DNA from: Methanocellales archaeon
GTDB taxonomy: Archaea; Halobacteriota; UBA148; JAUWXC01
Reading direction: 5' to 3'
Assembly (NCBI GenBank): GCA_030610945.1
Contig: JAUWQV010000004.1
Location: forward strand, 55,148-119,147
Length of the DNA stretch: 64,000 nt
A program made the translations under genes and the position numbers. Positions 10,593-18,639 of the stretch are shown here, piece by piece (the first letter of the stretch is position 1; the number at the start of each line of letters is the position of its first letter). The notes under the pieces are model-generated. The model searched no databases, had not been told where the DNA came from, and saw only the letters and a list, made by a program, of their open reading frames with translations.

Positions 10593-12098
10593 ATGGGCAA
10601 AACCGTCGAGGAAATCAACCAGAAAATCAGGGATGGCAGCGTTCATGTCGTCACCGCCGAGGAAATGACAGCGATAGTGGAGACGCTTGGTCCAGAAGGC
10701 GCAGCCAAAGAGGTAGATGTAGTCACCACTGGTACGTTTGGTGCGATGTGCTCTTCGGGTGCAATACTCAATTTTGGACACGCGGACCCGCCAATAAAAA
10801 TGCAAAAACTCTGGCTGAATGATGTAGAGGCATATGCAGGCCTGGCAGCAGTGGATGCATATATCGGCGCCACACAGGTATCTGAATCGCGAGGAATGGA
10901 ATATGGCGGCGGGCACGTGATAGAGGAGTTGGTGTCAGGGAAAGCTGTTGTGCTACGCATCAGTGGAAGTGGAACTGACTGTTACCCCTTAAAGAATGTC
11001 GAGACGATGCTTGCAATAGAAGACCTAAATCAAGCAATTATGATCAATCCAAGAAATGCATATCAAAGATACAATGCAACAACCAACACATCCGACCAAA
11101 CCATGCACACATATATGGGCCCCCTGCTCCCGGATCTGGGCAATGTGATATACGCAGGATCCGGAGCTCTATCACCACTCTCCAATGACCCGACATATGC
11201 CACGATTGGCATGGGAACGCGCATCTTTTTGTGCGGCGCTCAAGGATACATAATAGGCGAGGGTACACAGCATGACCCGAAAAACAACATGGGAGCCCTG
11301 ATGGTCAAAGGCAATTTAAAAGAGATGAGTTCTGAATTCGTTAAAGGTGCCTCATTCCACAAATACGGCACAACACTCTATGTGGGCCTTGGTATTCCGA
11401 TACCAATTCTTAATGAAGATATTGCTTTGTGCACAGGGATAAGCGATGCAGAGATTAAAACCGAAGTTTTAGATTATGGGGTGCAGAGAAGAGAGAAGCC
11501 CGTACTCGGAGAAGTCACATACGAAGAGTTGAAATCCGGTTGTATAGAGATTAATGGCAAAGAAGTTAGAACAGCCGCCATCTCGAGTTTATATGTAGCC
11601 AGAAAAGTCGCAGAGTCGCTCAAAGACTGGATTTTAAAGGGAGAATTCATGTTAACCACGCCCATAGAGGGGCTATCCACTAAACCGGGAGTTAAACCGA
11701 TGAGGCAAACGGGTGGGCTGCTGCTTGTCAAGGATGTCATGACGGCTGGCATTGGTACCATAAAACCAGATGTAAGCATCGAAGAGGCGGCGAAGAGAAT
11801 TATAAAGGGGCAATTCAACCATCTCCCAGTGGTATCCGATGATGGCAGGTTAATGGGCATCATCACCACCTGGGACGTGTCGAAGGCTGTCGCCCTTGCT
11901 AAGCGAGGCAGGGTGGAGCAGATTATGACGCGCAAGGTTGTTGTAGTTAATCCAAGGGACCCCATAGACATAGCTGCCCGTAAATTAGAACAACACAATA
12001 TCTCGGCGTTGCCGGTAATTGATGCCAAGCGAAAGGTCATCGGCATTATCACCAGTGAGGATCTGAGCAAATTGCTTACAGGAGGGGGACGTAAATGA
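10593..12098 (+). CDS. L-aspartate semialdehyde sulfurtransferase, DUF39-CBS subunit (homocysteine synthesis)
   Basis: 501 residues. The DUF39 (HcyBio) domain fills about residues 1-360, with VVTTGTFGAMCSSGAILNFG containing the conserved Cys, GSGTDCYPLKN, and IPIPILNEDIA. Two CBS repeats follow (residues about 385-495). In Methanosarcina the equivalent gene, with the downstream ferredoxin, makes homocysteine from aspartate semialdehyde without O-acylhomoserine. Its last codons overlap the next start (ATGA at 12095), so the two are coupled. The CBS pair suggests control by an adenosyl or nucleotide ligand; which one is unknown. Confidence 0.93.
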   Translation: MGKTVEEINQKIRDGSVHVVTAEEMTAIVETLGPEGAAKEVDVVTTGTFGAMCSSGAILNFGHADPPIKMQKLWLNDVEAYAGLAAVDAYIGATQVSESRGMEYGGGHVIEELVSGKAVVLRISGSGTDCYPLKNVETMLAIEDLNQAIMINPRNAYQRYNATTNTSDQTMHTYMGPLLPDLGNVIYAGSGALSPLSNDPTYATIGMGTRIFLCGAQGYIIGEGTQHDPKNNMGALMVKGNLKEMSSEFVKGASFHKYGTTLYVGLGIPIPILNEDIALCTGISDAEIKTEVLDYGVQRREKPVLGEVTYEELKSGCIEINGKEVRTAAISSLYVARKVAESLKDWILKGEFMLTTPIEGLSTKPGVKPMRQTGGLLLVKDVMTAGIGTIKPDVSIEEAAKRIIKGQFNHLPVVSDDGRLMGIITTWDVSKAVALAKRGRVEQIMTRKVVVVNPRDPIDIAARKLEQHNISALPVIDAKRKVIGIITSEDLSKLLTGGGRK

Positions 12099-12481
12099 AG
12101 ATAATGCTGTGTTTCAACTCCCAGATAATAAAAAAACCACTGATCGCAGAAGTCATATTAGAAACTGGTGCCTTGGTGAACATCAACAAAGCAACCATAG
12201 ACATTACCGGCGGCGAGTTAATCATAAACGTTCCTGATGAAGATGCGAAAAAGGTCATTAAATCGTTTAAATCACGTGGGGTTGACATCATCACTCTGGA
12301 AAAACCAATCGTTCGCACAGACGAGGAGTGTGTACATTGTGGAGTGTGTATTTCAGTCTGCCCAACCAACGTGTTCAAGTATGAAGCCGATGGCAGCGTT
12401 TCCATGGACCACAAGGAGTGCATCCAGTGCGGAGCGTGTATAACGGCCTGTCCGCACAACGCCCTTAAATTATCTAGATAA
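12095..12481 (+). CDS. NIL domain-ferredoxin subunit of the homocysteine system
   Basis: 128 residues. An N-terminal NIL domain (about residues 5-72) is followed by two 4Fe-4S motifs, CVHCGVCISVCP and CIQCGACITACP. This is the iron-sulfur partner of the DUF39 protein encoded immediately upstream, thought to supply electrons or sulfur for homocysteine formation. It is translationally coupled by an ATGA overlap and followed 3 nt later by the UPF0280 gene. Confidence 0.95.
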   Translation: MKIMLCFNSQIIKKPLIAEVILETGALVNINKATIDITGGELIINVPDEDAKKVIKSFKSRGVDIITLEKPIVRTDEECVHCGVCISVCPTNVFKYEADGSVSMDHKECIQCGACITACPHNALKLSR

Positions 12482-12484
12482 TTT

Positions 12485-13195
12485 ATGAAAAGCAGATTTC
12501 AGTTAAAGGAAACCGTCGTAACAATCATTTCTGATGCTCCGTATATTGAAGCTGCCCGGCAGGCGATTATGGAGCACAGAAGGCAACTCGAGCGGTACAT
12601 CACATTCGACCCCTTTTTTAGAGTTACGATGGAACCACATCCTATGCCAGAGGAAAGGCCAGAAATCGTGAAAAGGTTGTTCTTGGCAGGGAACGCAGTG
12701 GGCGTCGGTCCAATGGCCGCAGTAGCCGGCACCATAGCAGAACTGGCTGTAGAGGCAGCGCTGGACAAAGGCGCAAAGCATGTAATAGTGGACAATGGCG
12801 GAGATATAGCATTGTTCACCGATAAGCCCGTATTAGTCGGAATATACGCTGGCGGATCGGCTGCTAAGCACCTGGCGTTTCAGGTGGAAGCGCATGAATC
12901 AAAAGGGATATGTACCTCCTCAGGCAGGGTAGGGCCTTCAATCAGTTTCGGTAATGTGGATGCAGCTACGGTTATAGCCAAAAGTGCATCGCTCGCAGAT
13001 GCTGCTGCGACGGCGCTTGGCAATACAGTCGTCGGAAACTCAAAGAAGGAGATAGAAGGGGCATTCGACGTCATAAAGAGCGTGGATGGTATAGAAGGTG
13101 CCATCCTGATCAAAGATGACCACATAGGAATGTGGGGCAAACTTCCAAAGATAGTAAAGGCGCCTGTAAATCCAGATTTTATCACCCGACCATAA
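12485..13195 (+). CDS. UPF0280 (ApbE-like) protein of the homocysteine cluster
   Basis: 236 residues. The UPF0280 family signature is complete: GNAVGVGPMAAVAGTIAELA near residue 75, VDNGGDIALF near 100, TSSGRVGPSISFG near 143, and DAAATALGNTV near 170. The fold resembles ApbE flavin transferase. It stands 3 nt after the NIL-ferredoxin gene; the same trio occurs in Methanosarcina. The exact chemical role is unproven, but the fixed neighbourhood implies a part in reduced-sulfur handling for homocysteine. Confidence 0.92.
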   Translation: MKSRFQLKETVVTIISDAPYIEAARQAIMEHRRQLERYITFDPFFRVTMEPHPMPEERPEIVKRLFLAGNAVGVGPMAAVAGTIAELAVEAALDKGAKHVIVDNGGDIALFTDKPVLVGIYAGGSAAKHLAFQVEAHESKGICTSSGRVGPSISFGNVDAATVIAKSASLADAAATALGNTVVGNSKKEIEGAFDVIKSVDGIEGAILIKDDHIGMWGKLPKIVKAPVNPDFITRP

Positions 13196-13230
13196 GACTG
13201 GCGAGTTTGTTTAGGAATATGTTAAATCTA

Positions 13231-13246
13231 GCGAAACTTATTTATA
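13231..13246 (+). promoter_or_regulatory. promoter (BRE plus TATA) of the pilus cluster
   Basis: GCGAAA followed by CTTATTTATA is a good archaeal BRE/TATA pair (TATA core 13238-13246). Transcription would begin near 13270, inside the repeat leader, leaving an untranslated leader of about 50 nt before the ATG at 13321. Confidence 0.55.
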
Positions 13247-13251
13247 GATGC

Positions 13252-13323
13252 AATACATAAAACAATACATAGAGTAAGACAAAAAATAACACGCAAGATA
13301 ATACAAGGAGTAATACAAGCATG
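13252..13323 (+). repeat. six degenerate 12-nt repeats forming the 5' leader
   Basis: Six consecutive 12-nt units begin at 13252, 13264, 13276, 13288, 13300 and 13312. Unit 1 is AATACATAAAAC, unit 2 AATACATAGAGT, unit 5 AATACAAGGAGT; units 3 and 4 keep A-A-x-A-C. The last unit runs into the ATG at 13321. Unit 5 contains the GGAG ribosome site (13307-13310). The array starts just after the TATA box, so most of it would be transcribed. It is AT-rich and not part of any coding frame. Confidence 0.6.
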
Positions 13324-13512
13324 AAATTCAAAACAAAATTGTGGCAGAGGGGGAAAACAAGCTTCGCGTCCACGATTCCACACACCGTTTTATTGCAGTT
13401 AGATCCCGATGAAAAAAAGTATCATGTGGTCTGGGAGTTCAGTGAACCCAACAAATGGACCGTAACCCTGGAGGAGTTGGGGTCAGAAACCCTGTCGTCT
13501 GCTGATAAATAA
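13321..13512 (+). CDS. small conserved archaeal protein, function unknown
   Basis: 63 residues from ATG 13321, with GGAG ten nt upstream. The sequence reads TKLWQRGKTSFASTIPHTVL then DEKKYHVVWEFSEPNKWTVT. The RGKTSFASTIP segment is reminiscent of an AbrB-like DNA-binding hairpin, and I have the impression of similar short proteins in other methanogens, but cannot confirm either. First gene after the repeat leader and promoter of the pilus cluster, so a regulatory role is possible. Confidence 0.65.
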   Translation: MKFKTKLWQRGKTSFASTIPHTVLLQLDPDEKKYHVVWEFSEPNKWTVTLEELGSETLSSADK

Positions 13513-13539
13513 AGAATCTATGAAAGGAGGTGAATGTCG

Positions 13540-13626
13540 ATGAGTGATCCGCTTGTAATAATTCATGAAACCGCGGCTGTAGTTATGACCGTCGTAGTTT
13601 CGCTTACCATTCTGTTTGGATTGTAA
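13540..13626 (+). CDS. 28-residue membrane peptide with a strong ribosome site
   Basis: ATG 13540 to TAA 13626. A near-perfect Shine-Dalgarno, AAAGGAGGTGA at 13523-13533, is placed 6 nt before the ATG; an in-frame ATG at 13534 abuts the site too closely. The peptide has a short N-terminal MSDPLVIIHETAA, then one hydrophobic helix (VVMTVVVSLTILFGL). It follows the 63-residue gene by 27 nt. The ribosome site is the best in the neighbourhood, which argues that this is expressed. Function unknown. Confidence 0.6.
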   Translation: MSDPLVIIHETAAVVMTVVVSLTILFGL

Positions 13627-13845
13627 TTTAGGGTGAGAATCTGGCAAATATGCAGCCGATGAAGTCAGTGAGACTGTGGTGAAGGTGGCTGATTATCTGG
13701 CTCACTTAAGGCGTTAACTATGGCGCGGTTACCTTCCTGCCATTATTGTTAGTGGTTAAGCCTACGGGACATTTCATATGGCGCATTTTAGGTCCTATTT
13801 TTAGAGATATGAGGTGCCAAAACAGCCCTCACAATACTTTTAAGC

Positions 13846-14352
13846 ATGAAGGAAATATTATCTTTAACTGATAGCATGCCAGGAAACATAATACATATTT
13901 GCGGCCCAGAACATTCGGGAAAAACATATATGGCGCTAGGCATGGCTGAAAGGCTGGAAAAGGATTTTGATTTATCGCGCGTGATTGTCGACGTTAATGA
14001 TATCTTTACTACACAGAAAAAATTGATAACGAAAAGCCCTACGACGATAGTGATAGATTCGCCGAAGGAGGCTCCACTCCCAACCACCAGTAAATACAAA
14101 CTTGTCGAAACCATAATTCACTTGGCAGCCAGAGGCAATAACATAATAATGACCGGATATCCTGGCGATAGCCTGTATGAAGCGCTGGTTAAAACGTCGA
14201 CCAAGTTCGTGGCTTCGCGCGACGTCAACATAATCGGGATCGATCTGCACAGTTACAACGAGCCGGATTATCTGAAAATATTGGGCATAGAGCCAAGTAA
14301 AGGCCTTATGAACAAGTACGATGCGAAATTCAAAGAGGCTATAACGAAGTAG
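13846..14352 (+). CDS. small P-loop ATPase upstream of prepilin peptidase
   Basis: 168 residues. Walker A is GPEHSGKTY near residues 20-28 and a Walker B-like TTIVIDSPKEA lies near 65. The rest is a short RecA/AAA-like core without further domains. The ATG is close below a CTTTTAAG element, so the mRNA may be nearly leaderless. Eight nt separate its stop from the prepilin peptidase. FlaH/ArlH-type ATPases accompany archaeal flagellar motors, but this one is shorter and is not clearly that family. Confidence 0.7.
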   Translation: MKEILSLTDSMPGNIIHICGPEHSGKTYMALGMAERLEKDFDLSRVIVDVNDIFTTQKKLITKSPTTIVIDSPKEAPLPTTSKYKLVETIIHLAARGNNIIMTGYPGDSLYEALVKTSTKFVASRDVNIIGIDLHSYNEPDYLKILGIEPSKGLMNKYDAKFKEAITK

Positions 14353-14360
14353 GTTCTTGC

Positions 14361-15128
14361 ATGGCGATGAACCTCGATGGAATACGGATACTGATATGCA
14401 TCCACCTTTTAGTCTACTCGTGCTACTCTGATTTTAAGACCAGACGAGTTCCTAATAAGATATGGCTCCCGATGATTGGCATTGGCGTTATTTTGGCATT
14501 CGTCGATTTCATCACTTATGGCCCTGACTTTTTCATCCACTTCGCATTTTCCGTGGTCCTACTCTCTGTATTTGCGTACCTGCTCTTCAAGATAAACGCC
14601 TTTGGCGGCGCAGATGCCAAGGCCATCATTACCCTGTCCATACTAATCCCAACATTTCCTTCTTTTGTACTATTTGGGCGCGCCCTGCCATTAACCGGCA
14701 TTCCACCGCTTAATCTGTTTGCCTTCAGCGCCCTCGGAAATGCTGTATTGCTATCCCTTGTAGTGCCCATTGCGCTCTTCATCTACAACCTGACTCAAAA
14801 CCCAGAAGAAGTGATCGAGAAGCCGTTGTACTCGTTCATAGGCTACAAATCAGAGATATCTAAATTGAAAAATCAGCACATTAGATTAATCCAAGATTTC
14901 GTTGAACAGGACGACAGAGTCGCCCCAAGGTTCAGATTTAATGGTGTGCAAATAGACGATGCGCTTATAGAGAGACTTCGGCGCCTGTCCAAAGAGGAGA
15001 AAATCCCGGAGAAGGTATGGGTAATGCCTGGTTTGCCTTTTATGATTTCGTTGACGGTTGGATTTGCCACTGCCCTGATCTATGGAGACATTATCTACCT
15101 GATTACTCTATGTATGTTGGGGATGTGA
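14361..15128 (+). CDS. prepilin/preflagellin peptidase (A24 family, FlaK/PibD/EppA-like)
   Basis: 255 residues; removes the positively charged leader from archaeal type IV prepilins. Catalytic aspartates are seen at D24 (YSDFKTRRVPN) and D85 (GGADAK). About six membrane segments make up residues 5-140, and a cytoplasmic insertion of about 90 residues (140-230) is followed by a final membrane helix, the arrangement of the archaeal Arc_PepC_II type. It is directly followed by five genes whose products have pilin-like N-terminal helices, its likely substrates. Confidence 0.9.
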   Translation: MAMNLDGIRILICIHLLVYSCYSDFKTRRVPNKIWLPMIGIGVILAFVDFITYGPDFFIHFAFSVVLLSVFAYLLFKINAFGGADAKAIITLSILIPTFPSFVLFGRALPLTGIPPLNLFAFSALGNAVLLSLVVPIALFIYNLTQNPEEVIEKPLYSFIGYKSEISKLKNQHIRLIQDFVEQDDRVAPRFRFNGVQIDDALIERLRRLSKEEKIPEKVWVMPGLPFMISLTVGFATALIYGDIIYLITLCMLGM

Positions 15129-15164
15129 ACCCAAAAAAGATTAAGGCATGAGTTGATATCTGTA

Positions 15165-15977
15165 ATGATGCGAGCAATGTTAAATTCAGAGGATGGCGTC
15201 TCACCAGTAGTCGGGATGCTCCTGATATTAACCATTATAATTCTCTCAATAACGGTCATCTGTGTGGGAGGATTGCCCTTGATAAACGCTGCGAGAGAGT
15301 CCGCCCACCTTCAAGGAATGCGCAATTCGTTTGCTGTGCTCCACGCCGATATAGAAGAGGTTGTTCGGGGACCCATTGTAGGTGTGGGACCCGCCAGAAT
15401 CACGAGGATGAACGTTGGCGGTGGCGCATTAAGTGTGGAGCCTAATCCTATTATTGGCAGATTTATGGTGGATAATGGAACTAGCGTACTTGACGTCAAT
15501 CCTGGTATCATCACATACGAATACGCAGAACAAACGATCGCCTATGAAAATGGTGCGACGTTCTCGAGATACAGGTCTGGCGCAGTCATGGATTCTACCC
15601 CGCTGATGTACGTCCAGAGAGCGGACGGCAACAACATCACAGTTATGATTCACGTGGTCAACATCACAGGAACTGATTCATCTGTTGGAGGAAAGGGATT
15701 TGCAAAGGTGCTGACGACGTATGAGGGGTTTATATCGTGCGTGTCTGGTGAAACACAGCCAAATGCACAAACTGTAACAATAACGATTTGGAGTGAATAC
15801 TATGATGCGTGGGGAAAGTATTTTGAGAGAGAGTTGGAGCGCATAGGGGCAAATGATACTATAACCTACAATGATGGTAGTAAGACAGTAACGATCACAA
15901 TTACAAACATAGACCCAGGAACGCCCGACATCTACCTGTGCGTCCACGAAACCCAGATCAGTGCGCAGGTGGAGTGA
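15165..15977 (+). CDS. archaeal type IV pilin (class III signal peptide)
   Basis: 270 residues from ATG 15165; a TTG at 15153 is the alternative. The N-terminus has the archaeal pilin signature EDGVSPVVGMLLILTIIILS, with cleavage expected beside the DG-VSPVVG junction, leaving a hydrophobic assembly helix. The rest is a beta-rich, Asn/Thr-rich extracellular domain with several N-x-T sites. It is the largest of five tandem pilin-like proteins and could be a tip or adhesin subunit. Confidence 0.85.
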   Translation: MMRAMLNSEDGVSPVVGMLLILTIIILSITVICVGGLPLINAARESAHLQGMRNSFAVLHADIEEVVRGPIVGVGPARITRMNVGGGALSVEPNPIIGRFMVDNGTSVLDVNPGIITYEYAEQTIAYENGATFSRYRSGAVMDSTPLMYVQRADGNNITVMIHVVNITGTDSSVGGKGFAKVLTTYEGFISCVSGETQPNAQTVTITIWSEYYDAWGKYFERELERIGANDTITYNDGSKTVTITITNIDPGTPDIYLCVHETQISAQVE

Positions 15978-15982
15978 TTTTT

Positions 15983-16468
15983 GTGTTTTCTCTTAAGCGA
16001 TTTGCCAAGGACGAGAGCGCCCAAGCGGTGACACTGGATTACATCCTCATACTCTCGCTGACCGCGATTTTTCTGGGCGGGTTGCTCCTATCATTTGGCA
16101 TGGTGAAGGACACCGTCTCGGCGCAAGCGATGAGAGCGCAGTACAAAGACATCGGGAATGCGATAGTTGGAACAATTGCTGATGCATACATGACTGGACT
16201 GTATAATGGAGTTGCCACGAAAACGATCCAGATTCCTATGCAAGTAGCAGGACAGAGCTATATCATCGAAACCTGCAATAAAACGCTCTATCCGGGCAGT
16301 GAGTTGCAAGCCCTTAAAATCTCGGCAGGCCGCACCGACATTGAGGTCTACGTTCCGCTTAACAACATCGACAAGAATATCAACGTTTCTGGCATAGTTA
16401 CCAGCAGCGCCGGACAAATCGTGGTGCAATATGATGGGGCCAATATAACCCTCAGGAGCGATGAGTGA
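15983..16468 (+). CDS. pilin-like membrane-anchored protein
   Basis: 161 residues from GTG 15983, which has GGAGTGAT a few nt upstream; a longer frame would overlap the previous pilin for 13 codons without a ribosome site. KDESAQAVTLDYILILSLTA has the positive leader, AQA, and hydrophobic helix layout of a minor pilin. Residues 60-161 form a beta-rich extracellular part. Overlaps the next gene by 8 nt. Confidence 0.75.
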   Translation: MFSLKRFAKDESAQAVTLDYILILSLTAIFLGGLLLSFGMVKDTVSAQAMRAQYKDIGNAIVGTIADAYMTGLYNGVATKTIQIPMQVAGQSYIIETCNKTLYPGSELQALKISAGRTDIEVYVPLNNIDKNINVSGIVTSSAGQIVVQYDGANITLRSDE

Positions 16469-17042
16469 GATGCGTAGCATAACAGATGACCAAACTGCTG
16501 CGATTAGCCTTGATTTTATGACTGCCATCGCGATTTTTGTAGTTGCATTTCTATATGTCGTCTACTCGCTTTCTGGGGCAATTACACCATACACCGGTGA
16601 ATCCAAGAGCATCTATCCCGTTGCAAGCAGGATGAGTGAGATGTTGGTGAGTGACCCTGGGGCACCAGAAAACTGGGAGAATGACTGGAAAACTGGCGAT
16701 TATGCGAATGTTGGCAGGATTGGCCTTGCAGTAGACAATGAAAGCCACAACGTCCTTGATAAGAGCAAGGTCGATGCGCTTATGCACAGCTCTACAAAAG
16801 GACTGACTTGGTGGGAGTTTGGCGCAAAGACGAACACGACAGAGCAATATGATAACGCCACAAGAGCGCTTGGCTTGAAACCCTATGATTTTTACATGCA
16901 AATTCGCCCAATTAATACTACATTTAATAATTATGCCAATCAAAATGTCACCAGTGCCGGTGATATCTGCAAAATAGAGCGGATCGTCACGATAAAAGAT
17001 GGCACCTATGCCGAGTATAGGCTCATTCTGTGGATGTGGTAA
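16461..17042 (+). CDS. pilin-like membrane-anchored protein
   Basis: 193 residues. DDQTAAISLDFMTAIAIFVV begins the single N-terminal helix, parallel to the AQAVTLD and AQMHTFE starts of its neighbours. The extracellular part holds many N-x-T/S sites (NNYANQNVTSAG). Overlaps the preceding gene and is followed by the next pilin-like gene within 1 nt. Predicted minor pilin, inferred from context and topology. Confidence 0.72.
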   Translation: MSEMRSITDDQTAAISLDFMTAIAIFVVAFLYVVYSLSGAITPYTGESKSIYPVASRMSEMLVSDPGAPENWENDWKTGDYANVGRIGLAVDNESHNVLDKSKVDALMHSSTKGLTWWEFGAKTNTTEQYDNATRALGLKPYDFYMQIRPINTTFNNYANQNVTSAGDICKIERIVTIKDGTYAEYRLILWMW

Positions 17043-17043
17043 G

Positions 17044-17436
17044 ATGTTTCGTTCAGACAACAAAGCGCAGATGCACACTTTTGAGGCCATAATTGCTGCG
17101 ATTCTGATGGTCGGCGCCGTGATGTTTATTAGTGTGACTGCACCTATGGGCACGCAATCTGCCCAGCAGTATTCTGAGGTACAACTAAAAATTTATGGAA
17201 GGGATGCGTTGAACGTGCTAAGTGTAGAGGACAAACTTCAGAATAACGAATTAGATGTAAATCTTGGAAAACTTCTGCCGGAAAACGTTGGATATAATGT
17301 CATCGTCTATGATGGCGCGGGCACTCCCATCTCAAGCACCAACAGAATAACTGCACCCAACGCAGTAGTCGTGTATTGTATCACGTCAATTGGTGGTGAT
17401 GTTAAGGAGATTAGGGTAACGTTGTGGTATAAATGA
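17044..17436 (+). CDS. small pilin-like protein
   Basis: 130 residues from ATG 17044. The N-terminus SDNKAQMHTFEAIIAAILMV has the K-x-Q leader and Glu-containing start of the hydrophobic helix, close to the canonical pilin Glu5 layout. The remainder is a compact beta domain. Being the shortest and having the best pilin-like helix, it could be a main subunit. Its stop overlaps the next start as ATGA. Confidence 0.75.
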   Translation: MFRSDNKAQMHTFEAIIAAILMVGAVMFISVTAPMGTQSAQQYSEVQLKIYGRDALNVLSVEDKLQNNELDVNLGKLLPENVGYNVIVYDGAGTPISSTNRITAPNAVVVYCITSIGGDVKEIRVTLWYK

Positions 17437-18218
17437 CGCATAGTTCGAAATTTAGGAGAAACGAGAAGGCACAGATAATCACCCTTGCTGGGGTAATCAT
17501 AGCACTTACCATAGTGCTTCTCGCCATCGTGATTAACACCGCAGCGATCTCCGGGCAGAGGACGGTAACGCAAGAAGTTGATGATGCGCATTACGTGTTC
17601 AAAAATGTGCGGGATGTATATGGGGATGTTTTATGGCAAGCGTCTAGTGATGGGTTTGACCCATTTAAAAATGACAGCTTAAAGTCGGCCGAAGTAGATA
17701 TGACAAAAATGTGCAATGCGCATGGTTTTTCTCTCCTCTTTAAAGACAAGTTCTATGATAACTCTGTCAACCCTCCCACTGCCGCGGCGCTACTCATTTT
17801 CTCAGATGGAGATACTATGTACAAGGATCGTGTAACATACACTCTAGCCTTGATAGTGCGAAGACTACAGTTTGTTGGGGGCACTCTTAATGTGAGCACT
17901 TTCAACAAGTTGAATGATACAATTTCGTTCAACGTCACAAACATCGCATCCCAAAATGTGACCATAGATAAGATGAATGTGAGTTGGATTCCTGATGAGG
18001 GTGAGAAACTGAGAGAGATACGGATTGACGGAGTGAATGTCTGGTGGGGTTCGGCTGATAGTGGCAAAATAGTTGATCTCAAGACATATGCAACGATAGA
18101 TTCGGGAGATACCGTACCGATTACACTGATATTCAATAAAAATATGGCCGACAAAATCTTCACCGTGGAGTTCATTTACACAGACGGCCTCTCGGACTCC
18201 GTCACATTTGAGACGTGA
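17433..18218 (+). CDS. pilin-like protein, last gene of the pilus cluster
   Basis: 261 residues. RRNEKAQIITLAGVIIALTI contains the charged leader and single hydrophobic helix; then a long extracellular domain ending SDSVTFET. Coupled to the previous gene by ATGA overlap. Its size and beta-rich, Asn-rich composition resemble the first pilin gene. It ends the run; the next gene belongs to another functional class. Confidence 0.72.
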   Translation: MTHSSKFRRNEKAQIITLAGVIIALTIVLLAIVINTAAISGQRTVTQEVDDAHYVFKNVRDVYGDVLWQASSDGFDPFKNDSLKSAEVDMTKMCNAHGFSLLFKDKFYDNSVNPPTAAALLIFSDGDTMYKDRVTYTLALIVRRLQFVGGTLNVSTFNKLNDTISFNVTNIASQNVTIDKMNVSWIPDEGEKLREIRIDGVNVWWGSADSGKIVDLKTYATIDSGDTVPITLIFNKNMADKIFTVEFIYTDGLSDSVTFET

Positions 18219-18265
18219 AAACGAAAACTAAAAATCAATGAACGTAAAGTTTGATTTGGTAATCC

Positions 18266-18583
18266 ATGAAAACAAAAATCCGACAATTTAGGGAAGCAGA
18301 TTTAGAAGCCGTCCTTGACATCGAAAGAGAATTTCCCCCGACATCTAGAGGGTTGATAACGAAAGATGATGTCGTGCGCTTATCTAAACAAAGCCCCAAA
18401 ACGTGTTTGGTCGCGGAAAAAAAAGGCGAAGTGGTCGGCTTCATATTTGGCGAATTGGAAGAGGGTTCGTGTGTTATAAGATTTTTTCAGGTTCTTCCAG
18501 AATATTTGGGAGATGGCATCGTTACTGACCTGATTGGCGGGGTTGAAAAATCGACAAATGCGAGGGTTTTGTTGAAAGGGTAA
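18266..18583 (+). CDS. GNAT-type acetyltransferase, apparently C-terminally truncated
   Basis: 105 residues. IRQFREADLEAVLDIEREFP, VAEKKGEVVGFIFGELEEG and VLPEYLGDGIVTDLI match GNAT motifs C, D and A (the acetyl-CoA binding loop). The usual motif B region is missing: the frame stops soon after motif A, where most GNAT enzymes have 40-50 more residues. Either a short family member or a truncated gene; no continuation is seen in other frames downstream. Confidence 0.6.
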   Translation: MKTKIRQFREADLEAVLDIEREFPPTSRGLITKDDVVRLSKQSPKTCLVAEKKGEVVGFIFGELEEGSCVIRFFQVLPEYLGDGIVTDLIGGVEKSTNARVLLKG

Positions 18584-18639
18584 GTAAAAGTATCGCTTTG
18601 AGGTATAGTTGTTAAAGTAAAATAATAGGTGATGATTCG

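Noticed and set aside
13252..13323. CRISPR-like repeat array
   Set aside because: Units are 12 nt with no spacers, directly upstream of a start codon and without cas genes.
13627..13720. A coding-like run KYAADEVSETVVKVADYLAH after the 28-residue gene
   Set aside because: A stop precedes it in frame by four codons and no ATG, GTG or TTG with a ribosome site opens it before the last third; I left it unannotated.
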